The notes under the pieces are model-generated. The model was not told where the DNA came from, did not search any database, and saw only the letters and a program-made list of their open reading frames with translations. From Mantis religiosa (lineage: Eukaryota; Arthropoda; Insecta; Mantodea; Mantidae): a DNA stretch of 64,000 nt. Position numbers and translations under genes: made by a program. Below, piece after piece: positions 1 to 13,100 of the stretch (positions are counted from its first letter, which is position 1; each line of letters begins with the position of its first letter). Location of the stretch: contig CM060958.1 of NCBI GenBank assembly GCA_030765055.1, positions 2,477,063-2,541,062 of the forward strand, given 5' to 3'.

Positions 1-1
1 G

Positions 2-793
2 AACAACCCCAGAATAACAACTCGGGAGGTAGGTCAGGAGCTAAACTTATCTCATGCAACTGTAGCCAGGCACCTAAAGAAACTTGGTTACGTAAATCTT
101 CGGGATGTATGGGTTCCGCACGAACTGAGTGAACAAAATTTAGTTCAGCGCGTTTCCATCTGTGACGCATTGATAAGACGCAATGAAACTGCCCCTTTTC
201 TGAAACAGCTGGCTACAGGAGACGAAAAGTATATTGTGTACAACAACATCCGAAAGAGAAAGTCATGGCGTAAGAAAGGGGAACCACCACTCTCAATTCC
301 TAAACCAGGGCTTCATCCTGAGAAGATTATGCTGTGCATTTGGTGGGACTGGAAAGGAACTATTTATTACGAATTTCTTCCTTCTGAGGAGACCATCAAT
401 TCAGAGAAATACTGTTCTCAGTTGGATCATCTGAAGGTTGCCCTAGGAGAGTAAAGGCTAGAATTAGCATCTAATGGTGGAGTCATCTTTCATCAAGACA
501 ATGCCAAACCACACACTTCTATGGTAACTCGTCAGAAATTACGGGATTTCGACTGGGATGTGTTACCTCACCCACCTTATTCTCCAGATATTGCCCCATT
601 CGACTATCATTTATTCCGATCCCTGCAAAACTTCCTTAATGGCAAACGCCTTACTTCCTTGAAGGATTGCAGACTCGCCGTAGAAGAGTTCGTCAACCAG
701 AAAACTGAAAGATTTTGGAAAAATGGAATTGATAAGCTTCCTGAGAAATGGAGATATGTTATTGATAATAATGGTGCATACTGCACAAAATAA
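2..793 (+). pseudogene. mariner transposase, cut by window edge, one in-frame stop
   Basis: The frame is open from base 2 and ends at a TAA at 791-793, interrupted only by a TAA at 452-454 that stays in the same frame. The upstream part reads as the second helix-turn-helix of a mariner transposase (SHATVARHLKKLGYV) followed by the linker VWVPHELSEQN. The catalytic motifs are GDEK, HQDNAKPH and PDIAPFDYHLF, the DD34D signature of mariner enzymes. The N-terminus lies outside the window. The single nonsense codon suggests a fairly young, inactive copy. I see no clear terminal inverted repeat on the right. Confidence 0.85.
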
Positions 794-1027
794 AGTTTGT
801 TTTGAAATCCCGGCAGTAAATGAAGTATTAAAACTTAGTGCCCCTCACACCAGATGGCAGAGTGATCGGAGCTCCATAGTAGTGTAAGAAGAGGAATGTT
901 CATTTAGTCACCAAACAGCTGAGGATGAGATTGAATGATCTTGAAAACGTTTCAATTATACAACAACAAGTAAGTGAAGTTTGAGTGTAAACATAGTGAC
1001 TCATAAATCAAACTCAAAAAAAAAAAA

Positions 1028-2324
1028 AACTCAAACAGTTTTACCAAGAATGTTATAAATGTTCAATGTGACTACCCTTTGTCACACGGCACACATCAAG
1101 TCTATAGCCGAGTTCTTCCCAAATGTTGATAAGTGTGTATTCAGTAATTGTAGCAACAACTGCTTCAATCCGGTTTCTTAATTCAGGGAGGTCAGCTGGT
1201 AGCGGAGACACGTACACATGATCCTTGATGAAGCCCCAAAGGCAAAAATAGCACAGCGTTAGGTCTGGAGAACGTGGAGGTCATGCATAGCAAGCCCTGT
1301 CATTGGGGCCCTTGCGTCCTATCTGGCGCTTGGGTAGTGACGTTCAACCAATCACGTACTTTGTTATGCCAGTGAGGTGGCGCACCATCTTGCTGGAAAA
1401 TGAAGTTCTCTGGCTCATTTTCTTCCAACTGAGGGAAGAGCTATTGCTCTAGTGTATCAAGGTAAGAAGTGGATAATTTTTTTCCGAAGTTTTCCCTTAT
1501 CCTGAAAGACGAATGTCGGGTAACTCTAAGCTCTATGGATCCCGGACTCATTGGAGCATCATTTCACCCATTTCATTCATCGTCCGATATGACTAAATGT
1601 TGGAGGACGTAAATTATAAAAAAAAGGAAAAAGAACAGTAGGTTCACCAGAAAAGAAAGGCCCTTAAACTTTTCGCCAGGATACGGCACAAAAATCATTC
1701 ACTTTAGGGGAATATCGTTGCATTTGTACCATCTCGTGAGGATTTTCTGAGCCCCAGATTGCACATTATAAGTGTTAACAGGTCCACTAAGGTGAAAGGT
1801 CGATTCATCACTGAAGACAACACGATCCATAAAATTGTCATTGTCATGAAACAACATATCGTTTGCAAAGTTGGCACGTAATCTGTGATCTGTCAGCTTT
1901 AGAGACTGTAATAACTGTAAACGGTAAGGACGTAACTGTAAGCGTTTTCTTACAACTTTCCAAACAGTCGACACAGGAACTTGTAATTTACGACTAGCCT
2001 TCCGGACTGATTTCTTTGGGCTACGAGTGAACAACTCTCTCACTCGTTCAACAGTCTTTTCACTTACTATTGGTCGTCCCGTGCTCTTCCCTTTACAAAA
2101 GCAGCGGTTACTTCAAACTGATGATACCATCTACGAATGTTATTATCACTAGGAGGATCACAACCAAACTTAATGTGGAACGCACGTTGCACAGTCTTTG
2201 CAAACTGCAAAACACAAAACGCTTTCTATTTACTAGTCACCATCTTTGCTACTACCGATGTCTAGTGGATTGCAGCAGAAACATTGCATGCGCACTGGTG
2301 CCAACAAACAAAACTGTTTGAGTT
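1028..2324 (-). mobile_element. TIR DNA transposon, IS630/Tc1/mariner superfamily, degenerate
   Basis: About 1.3 kb bounded by matching terminal inverted repeats: 15 bases at 1028-1042 (starting AACTCAAACAG) recur reverse-complemented at 2310-2324. Inside, the minus strand encodes a decayed DDE transposase. A poly-A run directly precedes the left repeat. Confidence 0.75.
1053..2243 (-). pseudogene. IS630/Tc1/mariner-superfamily transposase, frameshifted
   Basis: On the minus strand a start at 2243 (MVTSKQKAFCVL) leads to a helix-turn-helix section (SVRKASRKLQVPVSTVWKVV), a first catalytic motif VVFSDESTFHLSG, a second motif FQQDGAPPHWHN near 1390, and a C-terminus ending SHIEHL at 1053. The third acidic residue, expected in SPDLTPCDFFLWG, reads SPDLTLCYF here, so it appears lost. 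The pieces lie in different frames with a corrupted middle at about 1440-1700. The motif style matches a family often annotated in insects as Tc3-like; I do not assign the exact family. Confidence 0.75.
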
Positions 2325-2589
2325 GCTTTTTCATTTGACTTACCATTTATAACTGTAAGTTTAATGTAATAAATATTATAAAGAGTTAAAACACCGATAT
2401 TCATTTATATACATCCTGTATTATAATTTTGATTGTTACTATCACAAATTGTGTCATATCTTGCATCCAAAACTAATAAAATATTCTTAAATATATACAG
2501 AGAGATTACTGCTAATATATTTTTAGTTTTAAAAATATTTTTGCATGATTCTAATCCTTCCTACATACAATTAATCAATCATTAATTTC

Positions 2590-3166
2590 TTATGGTATAA
2601 CAGTATGGGGAAATAGTCGTAGCATTATCAAAGTATTTAGAATCCAAAAAAGGAATTATGATGAATTTAAAGAGAACAGATAGTTGTAAGCGATGGTTCA
2701 AAAATTAGGCATATTGTCATTACCTTTTAGAAATAATAGTACAGGTTAAAACGAACTTAGATAAATTTAAAAAAAGCAATGATATTCATGACCATAACAC
2801 GAGAAATAGTTCAAACTTACATGTCACCTATCATAAAAAGAAAATGTATGAGCACAGTTTTAAATTCAACGGAATTCATATCTACAATGAACTGCCAACT
2901 GAAATAAAAAACATTGAGTCCTTCACAAAGTTTAAAACCACATCAAAGAAGTATTTGTTACAAAAGTGTTACTACTCAGTAGAAGAGTATTTAAATGGCA
3001 AAGATTAGGAATAAAAGGAATGTAAATTTTAATTATTAATTTGGTTATTATGCTTAACAACTTATTGTAATTCTTGTTTTTTGTTACTATTTTTTGTGTA
3101 GTTAGTAATTTGACAATTCCACATCATGAGTTGTATGATTTACGGATGCAATAAATGAATATGAAT
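2590..3166 (+). mobile_element. Non-LTR retrotransposon 3' end (LINE remnant)
   Basis: The plus strand reads as the far C-terminal end of a LINE reverse transcriptase: VWGNSRSIIKVFRIQK, then HDHNTRNSSNLHV, then GIHIYNELPTEIKNI, ending in ...SVEEYLNGKD. It is followed by a short AT-rich 3' UTR and an AATAAATGAAT-type tail. It is 5'-truncated and frameshifted. The motif order resembles jockey/CR1-type elements; the clade is not certain. Confidence 0.75.
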
Positions 3167-3227
3167 TCAAAGTACATTTAATTTATGTAGAATAAACAGA
3201 AGTATTTCAGACAGTGCTGTTGTTATT

Positions 3228-3585
3228 AAAATTAGGCAAATGAGTCAACCTTGTATACACTATTCTCCACTTATTAGTGGATTTTAGTTTCTGGGAACTT
3301 CTTCCCTATCCTCAGTTCTGTGGTTCACTCATGCTACTGGTGCCTGCTTCCGGCTTGGTGTTGTGCTGCCATCCATAGTGGGAATTTCAAAGTTCATCAG
3401 GTGGTTCTGTTTCTTAGTAAGGAATATACAGTTCTAGAGGTTTCTTTCCCTGTTTGATCAGTTCTATTTCTTGCTTGATGTTGTGATTCTCAGACCAAAA
3501 GGGATGTGCTTGTATGTGATGTACTTGTAAGTGGAGAATAGTGTATACAAGGTTGACTCATTTCCCTAATTTTAATAATCATTTA
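3228..3585 (-). mobile_element. Penelope-like element remnant in a foldback
   Basis: Two inverted arms of about 50 bases (3228-3277 and 3531-3583) flank a minus-strand fragment reading HPFWSENHNIKQEIELIKQ, typical of the sequence after the GIY-YIG endonuclease in Penelope-like elements. The coding part is stop-interrupted. It is related to, but different from, the larger copies at 9768-12886 and 26856-27562. Confidence 0.6.
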
Positions 3586-3949
3586 ATTTATGTATTTAAT
3601 CTGTATTGACAAAACCAAAATTCTGTAAGAATCTAGGACTAATAAAATTTGAATTTAAATTTGAAAGCACAGCTGAAATATTATTCTCTGATTGAGTTAT
3701 CTGTGCCATAGCAGTGAAAAGGTTCAGTTCTAATCATAATCATAATCCTTTATTCACCATTAACCTTACATGAAGCAATACGTTTCGTCAGTTAAAAAAG
3801 TACCTGCTATATGTACCTACATCTTAGTTAACATCAAGCAGGTATAAAATGAGATTTTGTCATTTGAATGAAGGACATTGCATCCTTTGAAACAACAGCA
3901 TTTCACAATTAAAATAAGTGATGAAAACAAGTTTGATATTTGTGTATAG

Positions 3950-4143
3950 GTATATGAAACAAATGAAGGGAAAAGCTTGGTGTTATATCCAAAGGGTGAC
4001 TGCAGTACTTGGCTGGATCAAGTTAAAGAGTGTGGACTTACAGAGAGGCTGTATGTTGCTGTACCAATCAATCCTATTGGTGTTGGGAAAATTCCAAGTT
4101 TTGTTCGTCAGATCACAGCAGATAGACAGCTGACTCATGTTAG
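3950..4143 (+). CDS. Gene A exon (residues 1-64): pre-ER linker
   Basis: The acceptor follows TGTATAG and the donor is AG|gtatgt. It starts in phase 0 (VYETNEGKSLVLYPKGD) and leaves 2 nt. In FAS this region lies between dehydratase and enoyl reductase. The phase-0 entry means an upstream exon exists outside the window; nothing in 1-3949 looks like it. Confidence 0.85.
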
Positions 4144-7100
4144 GTATGTACTAAATATTAAGCCTCATAGTAGGAAGAGAAGGTACTATACTTTATCCAA
4201 TATTGCACTAGAAATACATACTTCAATCCAAAAAAACATTTTTTTTTAAGGAAGATGCATCAATGAACAGCATAACTCAAAAAGTCAGTTAAGTACCTAC
4301 GCTTATGATTAGGATTACTTTGGAGGGATTTGTCACTGCGACCAGTCTTGATCTATTGTACCTACAGCCCCCCAAATGGGACATCACTGGGAGAAAGGAT
4401 GACGCAAGAGGAGACAGAGGGCAGCTGTTCCAAGGAGCCATGACACTGCAGAGGGCAGGGTCCCTACATTTTACTTAGAAATCTCCCCTGGTAGGCCCTA
4501 CTTCCCCCTACTGTGGTTTGGAAATGGACCCAGCAGCCAGTTCAGAAACCAGCAACCAACCTACTGGAGGAGGAAGTAGTTTCCCCAAAACATGTCATCC
4601 TGCCATGCAGCGCCGAGACTCCTGCCGACACTTCTACTCTGAAAGAGACCACCAGATGAGAGATGATTAAAATGATAATGGAAATGAAATGGAGGAACAG
4701 GAAATTCTGGGGATGTAATTAACCTACCCAGCATTGGCCTAATGACCTGGGAAGCTGTCAGCTCATCTTCCTCTCCAGTACAACCGAACTTTAGACTGCC
4801 ATGTTGTTGTTATATGCAGTTGCACAGGGGGGAGGTCCTCTGTCTCCACCTTGACAGAGATCAAGTTCTTGAAGGACTCTGTTGTGGGTGTTAATCTGAA
4901 AAGAGTTGGAAGAACAAAAAGTTAATTGAAGGGAGTTTGTAGTTAGGAGTCTGTGTTGGTTGTTCTTAAGAGTTTGTCAAGGAAGTTTTATATCTCGTCA
5001 GTGTTCTCTGGCTTCAAGTTTCTGTCAAACAGTGATAAAGGGTGTGTGTGTTTGTTGAATGTCTTGATGTAGTTTCCTAAAGGAGCTAGTAATGGGTTGT
5101 GGTGTTTGTATGTCTCATGAGACAGTTTCTTGATGAATTCTTGTACCGTGTACATTTTGAGTTCCTCGTGTAGTATGTCAGCTGGTGATGTGAGAGATAC
5201 TTTTGCTATCAGTCATAGTATTTTGTTTTGTGGTGTTTGTAATTTTAGTATACGTGTTATGTGGCATAACCCCAAACCAGTACTGTGTATGTAAAAATGG
5301 GTCGAATTAGCATTTTATATGAAGACAGTCCCATGCTTAAATTTAGTTGAGAATCCATATTTATGAGCGCATAGTTTAAAACATTTGACTGTCACTTAAA
5401 GTCTACTGTATTCACATATTCCCTCATACCTGCAAGAAAATTAGTACTAAGCATTTATGTATAAAGAAGCAATACCACTGCCTATAAAAACAGTGTAATA
5501 AACCTAGATATAAAATATTGTCACAAACCGCTCGTAAGTGAATGCTGAGAGAGAGAGGGAAGCAGGGAGTGAAAGAGACAGATAGCATACAAGCCACACC
5601 CAGCAGAGACGGAGCGGGGAGAGAAAGAGCCAAAAACTGTCTGGATAGTTCTCTCCTTCGCCTGCCGCCTCGAAAGTCCATGAATCTTTGTGAGCTGTCG
5701 AGAAACTTTGCTTCATGTATAAAAGCGACTGGTCTGATGTAGACGAATGTTCAGAGAGAGTCAGACGAGAGCTGGACGTGCAGCAGACGGATTTGAAAGT
5801 TTCATACATGTGTATTACGTCATTCTGCTGATATCAGAGTTGTACAAGTGTCTTTCTATGGAAATAAAGAGCATTTTGAATTTCTGCAACCTGGACTTTT
5901 AATTTTACAAACCCACAAAGTCACAATATTTCAATAAATTGCCTCTACCAAACAAAAACATAAATGCATATCAGCATTTAACAGGGCAGTATTGGCACAC
6001 TTGCTTCGCCACTGGTTAATAAATTCCTAGAAACTTGTTTATTCTGTAGTGTTTTATAATTTGTTCCTTTTTAATGTACTCCTTTGCAAATAATTTGTAA
6101 ATAATTTCAACTGAATTTATGAATAACTTTTTATGATTTGTACTATATCATGGTATCTGTGTACATACGTATGATCTGCAGGATCACACTATTTATAAGA
6201 ATAGTTTGTCCAAATGTGATTGCAAGACATCAGATTTGTAGTATCATTTTCCACACTGAAATGTGATGTATGCATTTACAATGTTGTTCACATAAAATGT
6301 GTTGACAATTTGTTTGTTACAGGTGTATATTTATATCTGATAGAAATGTTCCTCAGTTTTCACTCAATAACGAAACATTCAAACAAATTGTAAAGCAAGA
6401 CCTTGTTGTAAATGTTGTACGAGGTGGCACATGGGGAAGTTTTAGATCCATACTTATTGGTAACAATGCTCAGAATGCTGCTACAAGAATACAACCAACT
6501 CTGCTGAGGTATGTTACTGTTTGGTTTCAATATGTTTCTCTTTAATTAATAACTCAAAGTCTAAGTATTCTTGTTTATCCCACAGATTGAAAGATATAGC
6601 TACACAGTATTTAGGGATAGATCTACAGGATGCAAATGCAAAAGAAGAAAGAATACAACAAAATAATCTGGAGCAACAAGTAAGTCAGCTTTGCAAAAAT
6701 AATGATTTAAGCCTCCTTTGTTTGTGAACATCTACCTGTGAACAGTTAATTTCCATTCATTGGTCTAATAGTGGTATGAAGCCTGAGTCTTAAAGTACTT
6801 ACACGTTCTAAGTCACCATTAAGGTAACTACAATGGCAGCTCAATGGTTAAGAGTAACCAGATAGAGACCAGGAGATCCGTGGTTGAAATCCTGGCTATG
6901 GAATTGAATTTTTCAATCTGACTCTACCTATCCAAATATTGCACTACACATGTTAGTGTTTAAGAATGATAAATTTCCATTAAATCCCAAATTGTTTATT
7001 TTGTAGCACTATATTAATCAAACAAATAAAGGTATAAGGGGCATTCAAAAAGAAACGAGCCATAGTCTGGAATGTGCAAACAGGTGACAGGATGGTAATA

Positions 7101-10100
7101 TCGTGGCATGTGTAACTAAGAGTGGTTATGTCAAGAGCGTGGAAGTTCATAGCCCATCGCTAGAGGGAATGTGTGCAAATCACGTGACTGTTAGTAGAAG
7201 CATGCATCAATTGTCCAATGCTGCCATTCACATTACAAACAGTGAAATGGAGGTGTCAAAAGAAGAGCAAAGAGGTGTTGTTCTTTTTCTGACAGCAGAA
7301 GGAGCAGGTGGAATGGATATTCATCAACGAGTGTCACAAGTGTATGGTGAACACTGCATATCCCTTTCGAGGGTCAAGACGTGGCACAAGTGCTTCAGGT
7401 AAGGACAAGTGTTGTTAGCCAATAGTGCACAGCCAGTAGCACCACACTACTTTACCGATGATGTCTTCCTGCTGGTTGATGAAGAACTGCTGAGTGACAG
7501 TGAAAGCCATAGCTGTTGAGGTCAGATTGAACGTTGGAAGTGTTCACACCATCAAGGAAAGACTGCACTTGCACAAAGTGTGTGCCCCACAGTCTTCAAC
7601 CACACCAGGGAGGATGTCGAATGGCCCACTGTCTTGGTCATCTGCAGCGCTATGCTAGGGAAGGGAATGAGTTCCTGGCATGAGTGGTGGCTGGAGATGA
7701 GTCGTGGTGTCATCACTGCAAACCAGAATCAAAACGATAGTCTCCAGTGGGAGCATCCAGGGTCACCACCACCAAAAATAAATTGCAAAGTTTATGCTGA
7801 TGTTCTTCTTTGGCCAATATAGCCCCCTTTTGATACACTTCTTCCAGCATGGCATAACACTGAATGCCCAGCATAACTTGCAAGCCTTGACCACCCTTCG
7901 CCAAGCAATCAAATCAAAACGACCAGGCAATCTCTCCCATGGAGTCATTCTGCTCCATGACAATGCAAAGCCTCATACACCAACACAATCACAGCACTCT
8001 TGCAGAAATTCAAATGGGAGGTTTTTGGCCACTCTCCAAACAGTCCAGATCTCTCTCCCTGTGATTATGCCATGTTTGGAACCCTAAAAAAGGCTTTGAG
8101 GGGCAAATGATTCACCTCAGACGACATCAAGCTGTACATACAGAAATTGTTCACATTACAGCCCTGGGACTTCTATGAGACAGCCATTCACCGCCTTGTG
8201 TCACAGTAGGACAAATGTCTCAACAGCCATAGCCCATTAATTAATTAATTAATCCCAATTTTTGGGATTACATATAAATGAGAACATGAAATGGACCACA
8301 CATATTCAACATTTAATAAATAAACTGAGTTCCATTTGTTATTTGCTTAAACATTTGAAAAGCTTAATAAATTTAGCAGCATTGAGAAATATATATTATG
8401 GTTATTTTCACAGCCAGCTACAATATGGAATAGTGTTCTGGGGGGGAAAAGGCAGATAGAGTCTTTAAACTTCAAAAAAGAGCAATAAGGATACTAAGTG
8501 GGGTGGATAACAGAACATCTTGCAGGCCATTATTCAGAAAACATCAAATATTACCTCTAGAATGTATGTATATTTTGGAATTAGTGATCCATTTAAAAAA
8601 GAATAAACTACAAATACAAAATTACAAAAATGCCGATATTCACAAATACAATACACATCAGAAAGGTGACTTTCACATTCAAAGTTGTAGAACGGAAATC
8701 TTCAGGTCTAGTGCTATCAGAAAATACTACCAGAAAATATTAAACAATTGAAGAGCCTTATACATTTTAAAAAGGGAGTAAACCTCTTTTTACTACAACA
8801 ATCATTTTATTCTGTAAATGAATTTTTAAATGTTAGTTTTAAGTGATTGTAAATAATGACAATAGCCATGAATGTAATTTTTATACTATGGCATGATGTC
8901 TGATATCAGTGTATGATCGAAAGAACAAAATAAATTGAATTGAATTGAATTGCATATCATACAAGTACTGGTTTCTGTTCTTAAGCCTCCGGTTCATTTC
9001 TGTTTGAATGCTCCTTACACCTCTGTCAGGCTGATTTGTAATATGCATTTATTGTTTATTTAGGAATCGGTGGAGTTTGTTGACTTCTCTGGTGTTACAA
9101 ATGATGGAAGGAAAGTGATGGGGATTGCCCATGATTGTGATATCATACAATCATGGCCTGTACCTGAGACGTGGACTTTGGAAGATGCTGCAACTGTACC
9201 ATTAGCATACACCACTGTAAGAAAGTTCATATCAAACAATGTTGCATTCTTTAAATAACTTGTTGAACCACAATATCATTGAAATGTAATGATTTCAGGC
9301 ATATTATGCTCTAATACAGTTGGCAAACCTGGAACAGTGTGACACAGTGTTGATACATTGTGGCTGGACAAACGTTGGCCAAGCTAGCATCTCGATAGCT
9401 TTGCATTATAACTGCACAGTATTTACCTCCGTTACTACTTCAAAACACAGGGAATTCATAAAACAGAAATTTCCACAGGTGAGTTACATACATTTTACTT
9501 TTATGTAGGAGGGTAATCACTCAGTAAGTACCTGTGTTAGGAATGAAGATGTCAGTTTTTTCTAACATAAATTATTTCTCAACATAATTCCCTTTTGGGG
9601 GCATGCACTCTTGGTAACATTCCTACCTTTTTTTAACCCCTCCAAAAATAATAATATATGCTATTAATAACATTGTCCTGTAACACTTTCTTCGTTTTGA
9701 TAAAAATAGGCTACCTATATGGAAGCAAACTTGCTGATTTAAAAAATGATAAGTTATTTTTTTATATCGAGATTTAACTGTATTGGAACACCACAGTGAA
9801 GCGAAAAATTATTAATTTTTAGATGAGTCGTATTTATTACACATCTGCTTCACTTTCGTACCTATTTTGAGGACATGTTTCGCAAATCTTCGTTTGCATC
9901 TACGGCTCTTATGCGACTAAAGCTTGATCCAGCGGTGTGGGCACGGTGTGGGTAATTCTGGGGTTGCTGCTGCCATCTGTTGATTTAGTGATGAACTTAA
10001 ATGTGGGATTCTCTTCTGGCGGGATTTCAAAGTTCATTAGTTGGTTTTTATGTTTTTCTATGTATATCCTCTCCCATATGACGAGTTCACTATGTTTTTG

Positions 10101-13100
10101 TACGTATTTTAGTAATTCGGTGCTATCTTCAATTTCATGATTTACAGACCAGAAATGAGCTGCTATTGCGGACTTATCAATTTTTTTGTATCTTAAGTGC
10201 CTGAAGTGTTCTTTCTTTCTAGTGCCTATGTTTCTTTTTGTCCTCCCTATGTAAATTTTTTCACAGTCTTTACACTTAATCTTGTAAATGCCTGACTTTT
10301 CCTCTGGTTTTATCTTATTAGTATTATTACTGTGAAGTAGGTTTTTAATATAAAAATTATTTGTGGTTGGTTTATTGACACTCGTCACTTACTTTTTCAT
10401 ATATTTATGAGAGACTAGTTTCAAAGGCCCTGGCCTCCATTTTCAATCTCTTTCCAACTGGCATCTGTTGTTGTCTGCTCTCTCTGGTGGTGGAACTATG
10501 AACTTTTTTGTCAAATTATCTACTGGCGGGATTTCAAAGTTCATTACGCGATCCTTATTTTTCCAGATGAATATGTTCTCCAGATGAATATGTTTATCAC
10601 TCCTTTTAATAATTTTGGATTTGGATCAATATCATGGTTTTCATTCCAAAAATGAAATGCTACTGCTGACTTGTCTTCTTGTTTCAATCTGATGTTTCTA
10701 AAGTGTTCTTTGACTCTGGTTTTTAAATTTCTTTTTGTTTGACCTATGTAGCATTTTTCACAATTCTTACAATTTATTTGGTATATTCCAGATTTGTTAC
10801 CTGAAGGAATTTCATCTTTTGTTTTTGAATTTAGTAATTTTAAAATTGAGTATCTATTAGTAGGTGCCAAGATGATATTTTGTTCCTTGAATATCTTTTT
10901 AAATTTATTAAATGTTTTTGGATGATATGTGAATGAACTGAATATGCTGTTGCTTTCTTTTTCTTTAATAAATGTGGTTGCTTCCTTAATGGTTTTCTTT
11001 AGTTTAGATTTTCTAATTTTCTTCAACACCAAACTTTTGTTGTATCCGTTTTCTTCTGCTATGTGTATTATTGCTTTTTGTTCCTTGAAATATTCTTCTT
11101 TTTCCATGGGTATGTTGACTAGTCTGTGTGTAAGGCTGTTTATTATTGCATGTTTATGTGTAATTGGGTTGTGGCTATTATTTTTTATATAATTTTCTGA
11201 ATGTGTTGGCTTCCTGTAAATTCCAAATTTTATTTTTGTATCATTCCTGATGATATTTAGATCCAAGAAAGGTAGTTGTCCATTGATTTCCTTTTCTATT
11301 GTGAATTTGATAGTCCTTTCTTGCAGATTGAGTAATTTTAATGCATCATCTAAATGTTTACTTGGTACAATTGCAAAGATGTCGTCAACATATCTATACC
11401 AAACCTTGAAGATCAATGGGAAGGACTTTTTAATTTGTGTTTCAAATGCACTCATAAATAAGTTAGCCAAAAAAGGTGAAAGTGGATTGCCCATTGATAA
11501 TCCTGATTTCTGCTTGTAGTGTTTTCCATTAAAGCTGAAGAAGTTTTGTTCAATGCATATTTTTGTTAGAGAAATATATTCTTCTGCTTCTATTGCTTCC
11601 ATATCAATTGTAGCTAGCCATTTTTTTAACACAGTCTGCAATTTTTCTGTTGGTATGCTTGGTGTTGAAGAAAATTAGAAAATCTAAACTAAAGAAAACC
11701 ATTAAGGAAGCAACCACATTTATTAAAGAAAAAGAAAGCAACAGCATATTCAGTTCATTCACATATCATCCAAAAACATTTAATAAATTTAAAAAGATAT
11801 TCAAGGAACAAAATATCATCTTGGCACCTACTAATAGATACTCAATTTTAAAATTACTAAATTCAAAAACAAAAGATGAAATTCCTTCAGGTAACAAATC
11901 TGGAATATACCAAATAAATTGTAAGAATTGTGAAAAATGCTACATAGGTCAAACAAAAAGAAATTTAAAAACCAGATTCAAAGAACACTTTAGAAACATC
12001 AGATTGAAACAAGAAGACAAGTCAGCAGTAGCATTTCATTTTTGGAATGAAAACCATGATATTGATCCAAATCCAAAATTATTAAAAGGAGTGATAAACA
12101 TATTCATCTGGAGAACATATTCATCTGGAAAAATAAGGATCGCGTAATGAACTTTGAAATCCCGCCAGTAGATAATTTGACAAAAAAGTTCATAGTTCCA
12201 CCACCAGAGAGAGCAGACAACAACAGATGCCAGTTGGAAAGAGATTGAAAATGGAGGCCAGGGCCTTTGAAACTAGTCTCTCATAAATATATGAAAAAGT
12301 AAGTGACGAGTGTCAATAAACCAACCACAAATAATTTTTATATTAAAAACCTACTTCACAATAATAATACTGATAAGATAAAACCAGAGGAAAAGTCAGG
12401 CATTTACAAGATTAAGTGTAAAGACTGTGAAAAAATTTACATAGGGAGGACAAAAAGAAACATAGGCACTAGAAAGAAAGAACATTTTAGACACTTGAGA
12501 TACAAAAATATTGATAAGTCCGCAATAGCAGCTCATTTCTGGTCTGAAAATCATTAAAGTGAAAATAGCGCCAAATTACTAAAATATGTACAAAAACATA
12601 GCAAACTCGTCATATGGAAGAGAATATACATAGAAAAACATAAAAGCCTACTAATGAACTTTGAAATCCTTCCAGAAGACAACCCCACATTTAAATTCAT
12701 CATATAATTAACAGATGGCAGCAGCAACCCCAGAATTACCCACACCGTGCCCACACCGCTGGATCAAGTTTTAGTCGCATAAGAGCCGTAGATGCAAACG
12801 AAGATTTGCGAAACATGTCCTCAAAATAGGTACGAAAGTGAAGCAGATGTGTAATAAATACGACTCATCTAAAAATTAATAGTTATTTTTTTAGTTTTTT
12901 TCTATTGTTTTTTAAGAAACAATAAGTGAATTGCATATAAGCATACTACATGAGAGAACGTAAGCTTTCACAGCTGGAGTCAATATCACAAAGAATTATT
13001 TCCAGACTGTTTTGCTGTGGTATGCTGGCATAAGATCGTCCATACGTTTCGTCCACAACTGCAGTGGCCATCTTCACTGGCATGTTCAAAGTTTCCTCGG

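Larger units (their letters stand above)
9768..12886. mobile_element. Penelope-like elements in a 3.1-kb palindrome
   Basis: The left arm (about 9811-11032) and right arm (about 11659-12881) are inverted copies of roughly 1.22 kb each around a 0.63-kb spacer. Each arm contains, from the centre outward, the C-terminal GIY-YIG part of one Penelope-like element (A), its 3' tail, a junction near 10390/12302, then a second, different GIY-YIG segment (B) and a 3' end with a hammerhead-like motif. The proximal arms look almost identical; the distal 450 bp differ by roughly one base in ten. The spacer encodes reverse transcriptase on the minus strand. It lies in the 9479-16913 intron. Confidence 0.85.

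Noticed and set aside
5542..5742. Open frames in and against the solo LTR
   Set aside because: They lie across LTR promoter sequence, have no family resemblance and are closed in the sister LTRs.
6680..9063. A lost exon for the ER block NFRDVMLATG
   Set aside because: Re-alignment shows exon 6586-6679 occupies that position in diverged form, so no exon needs to be missing there.
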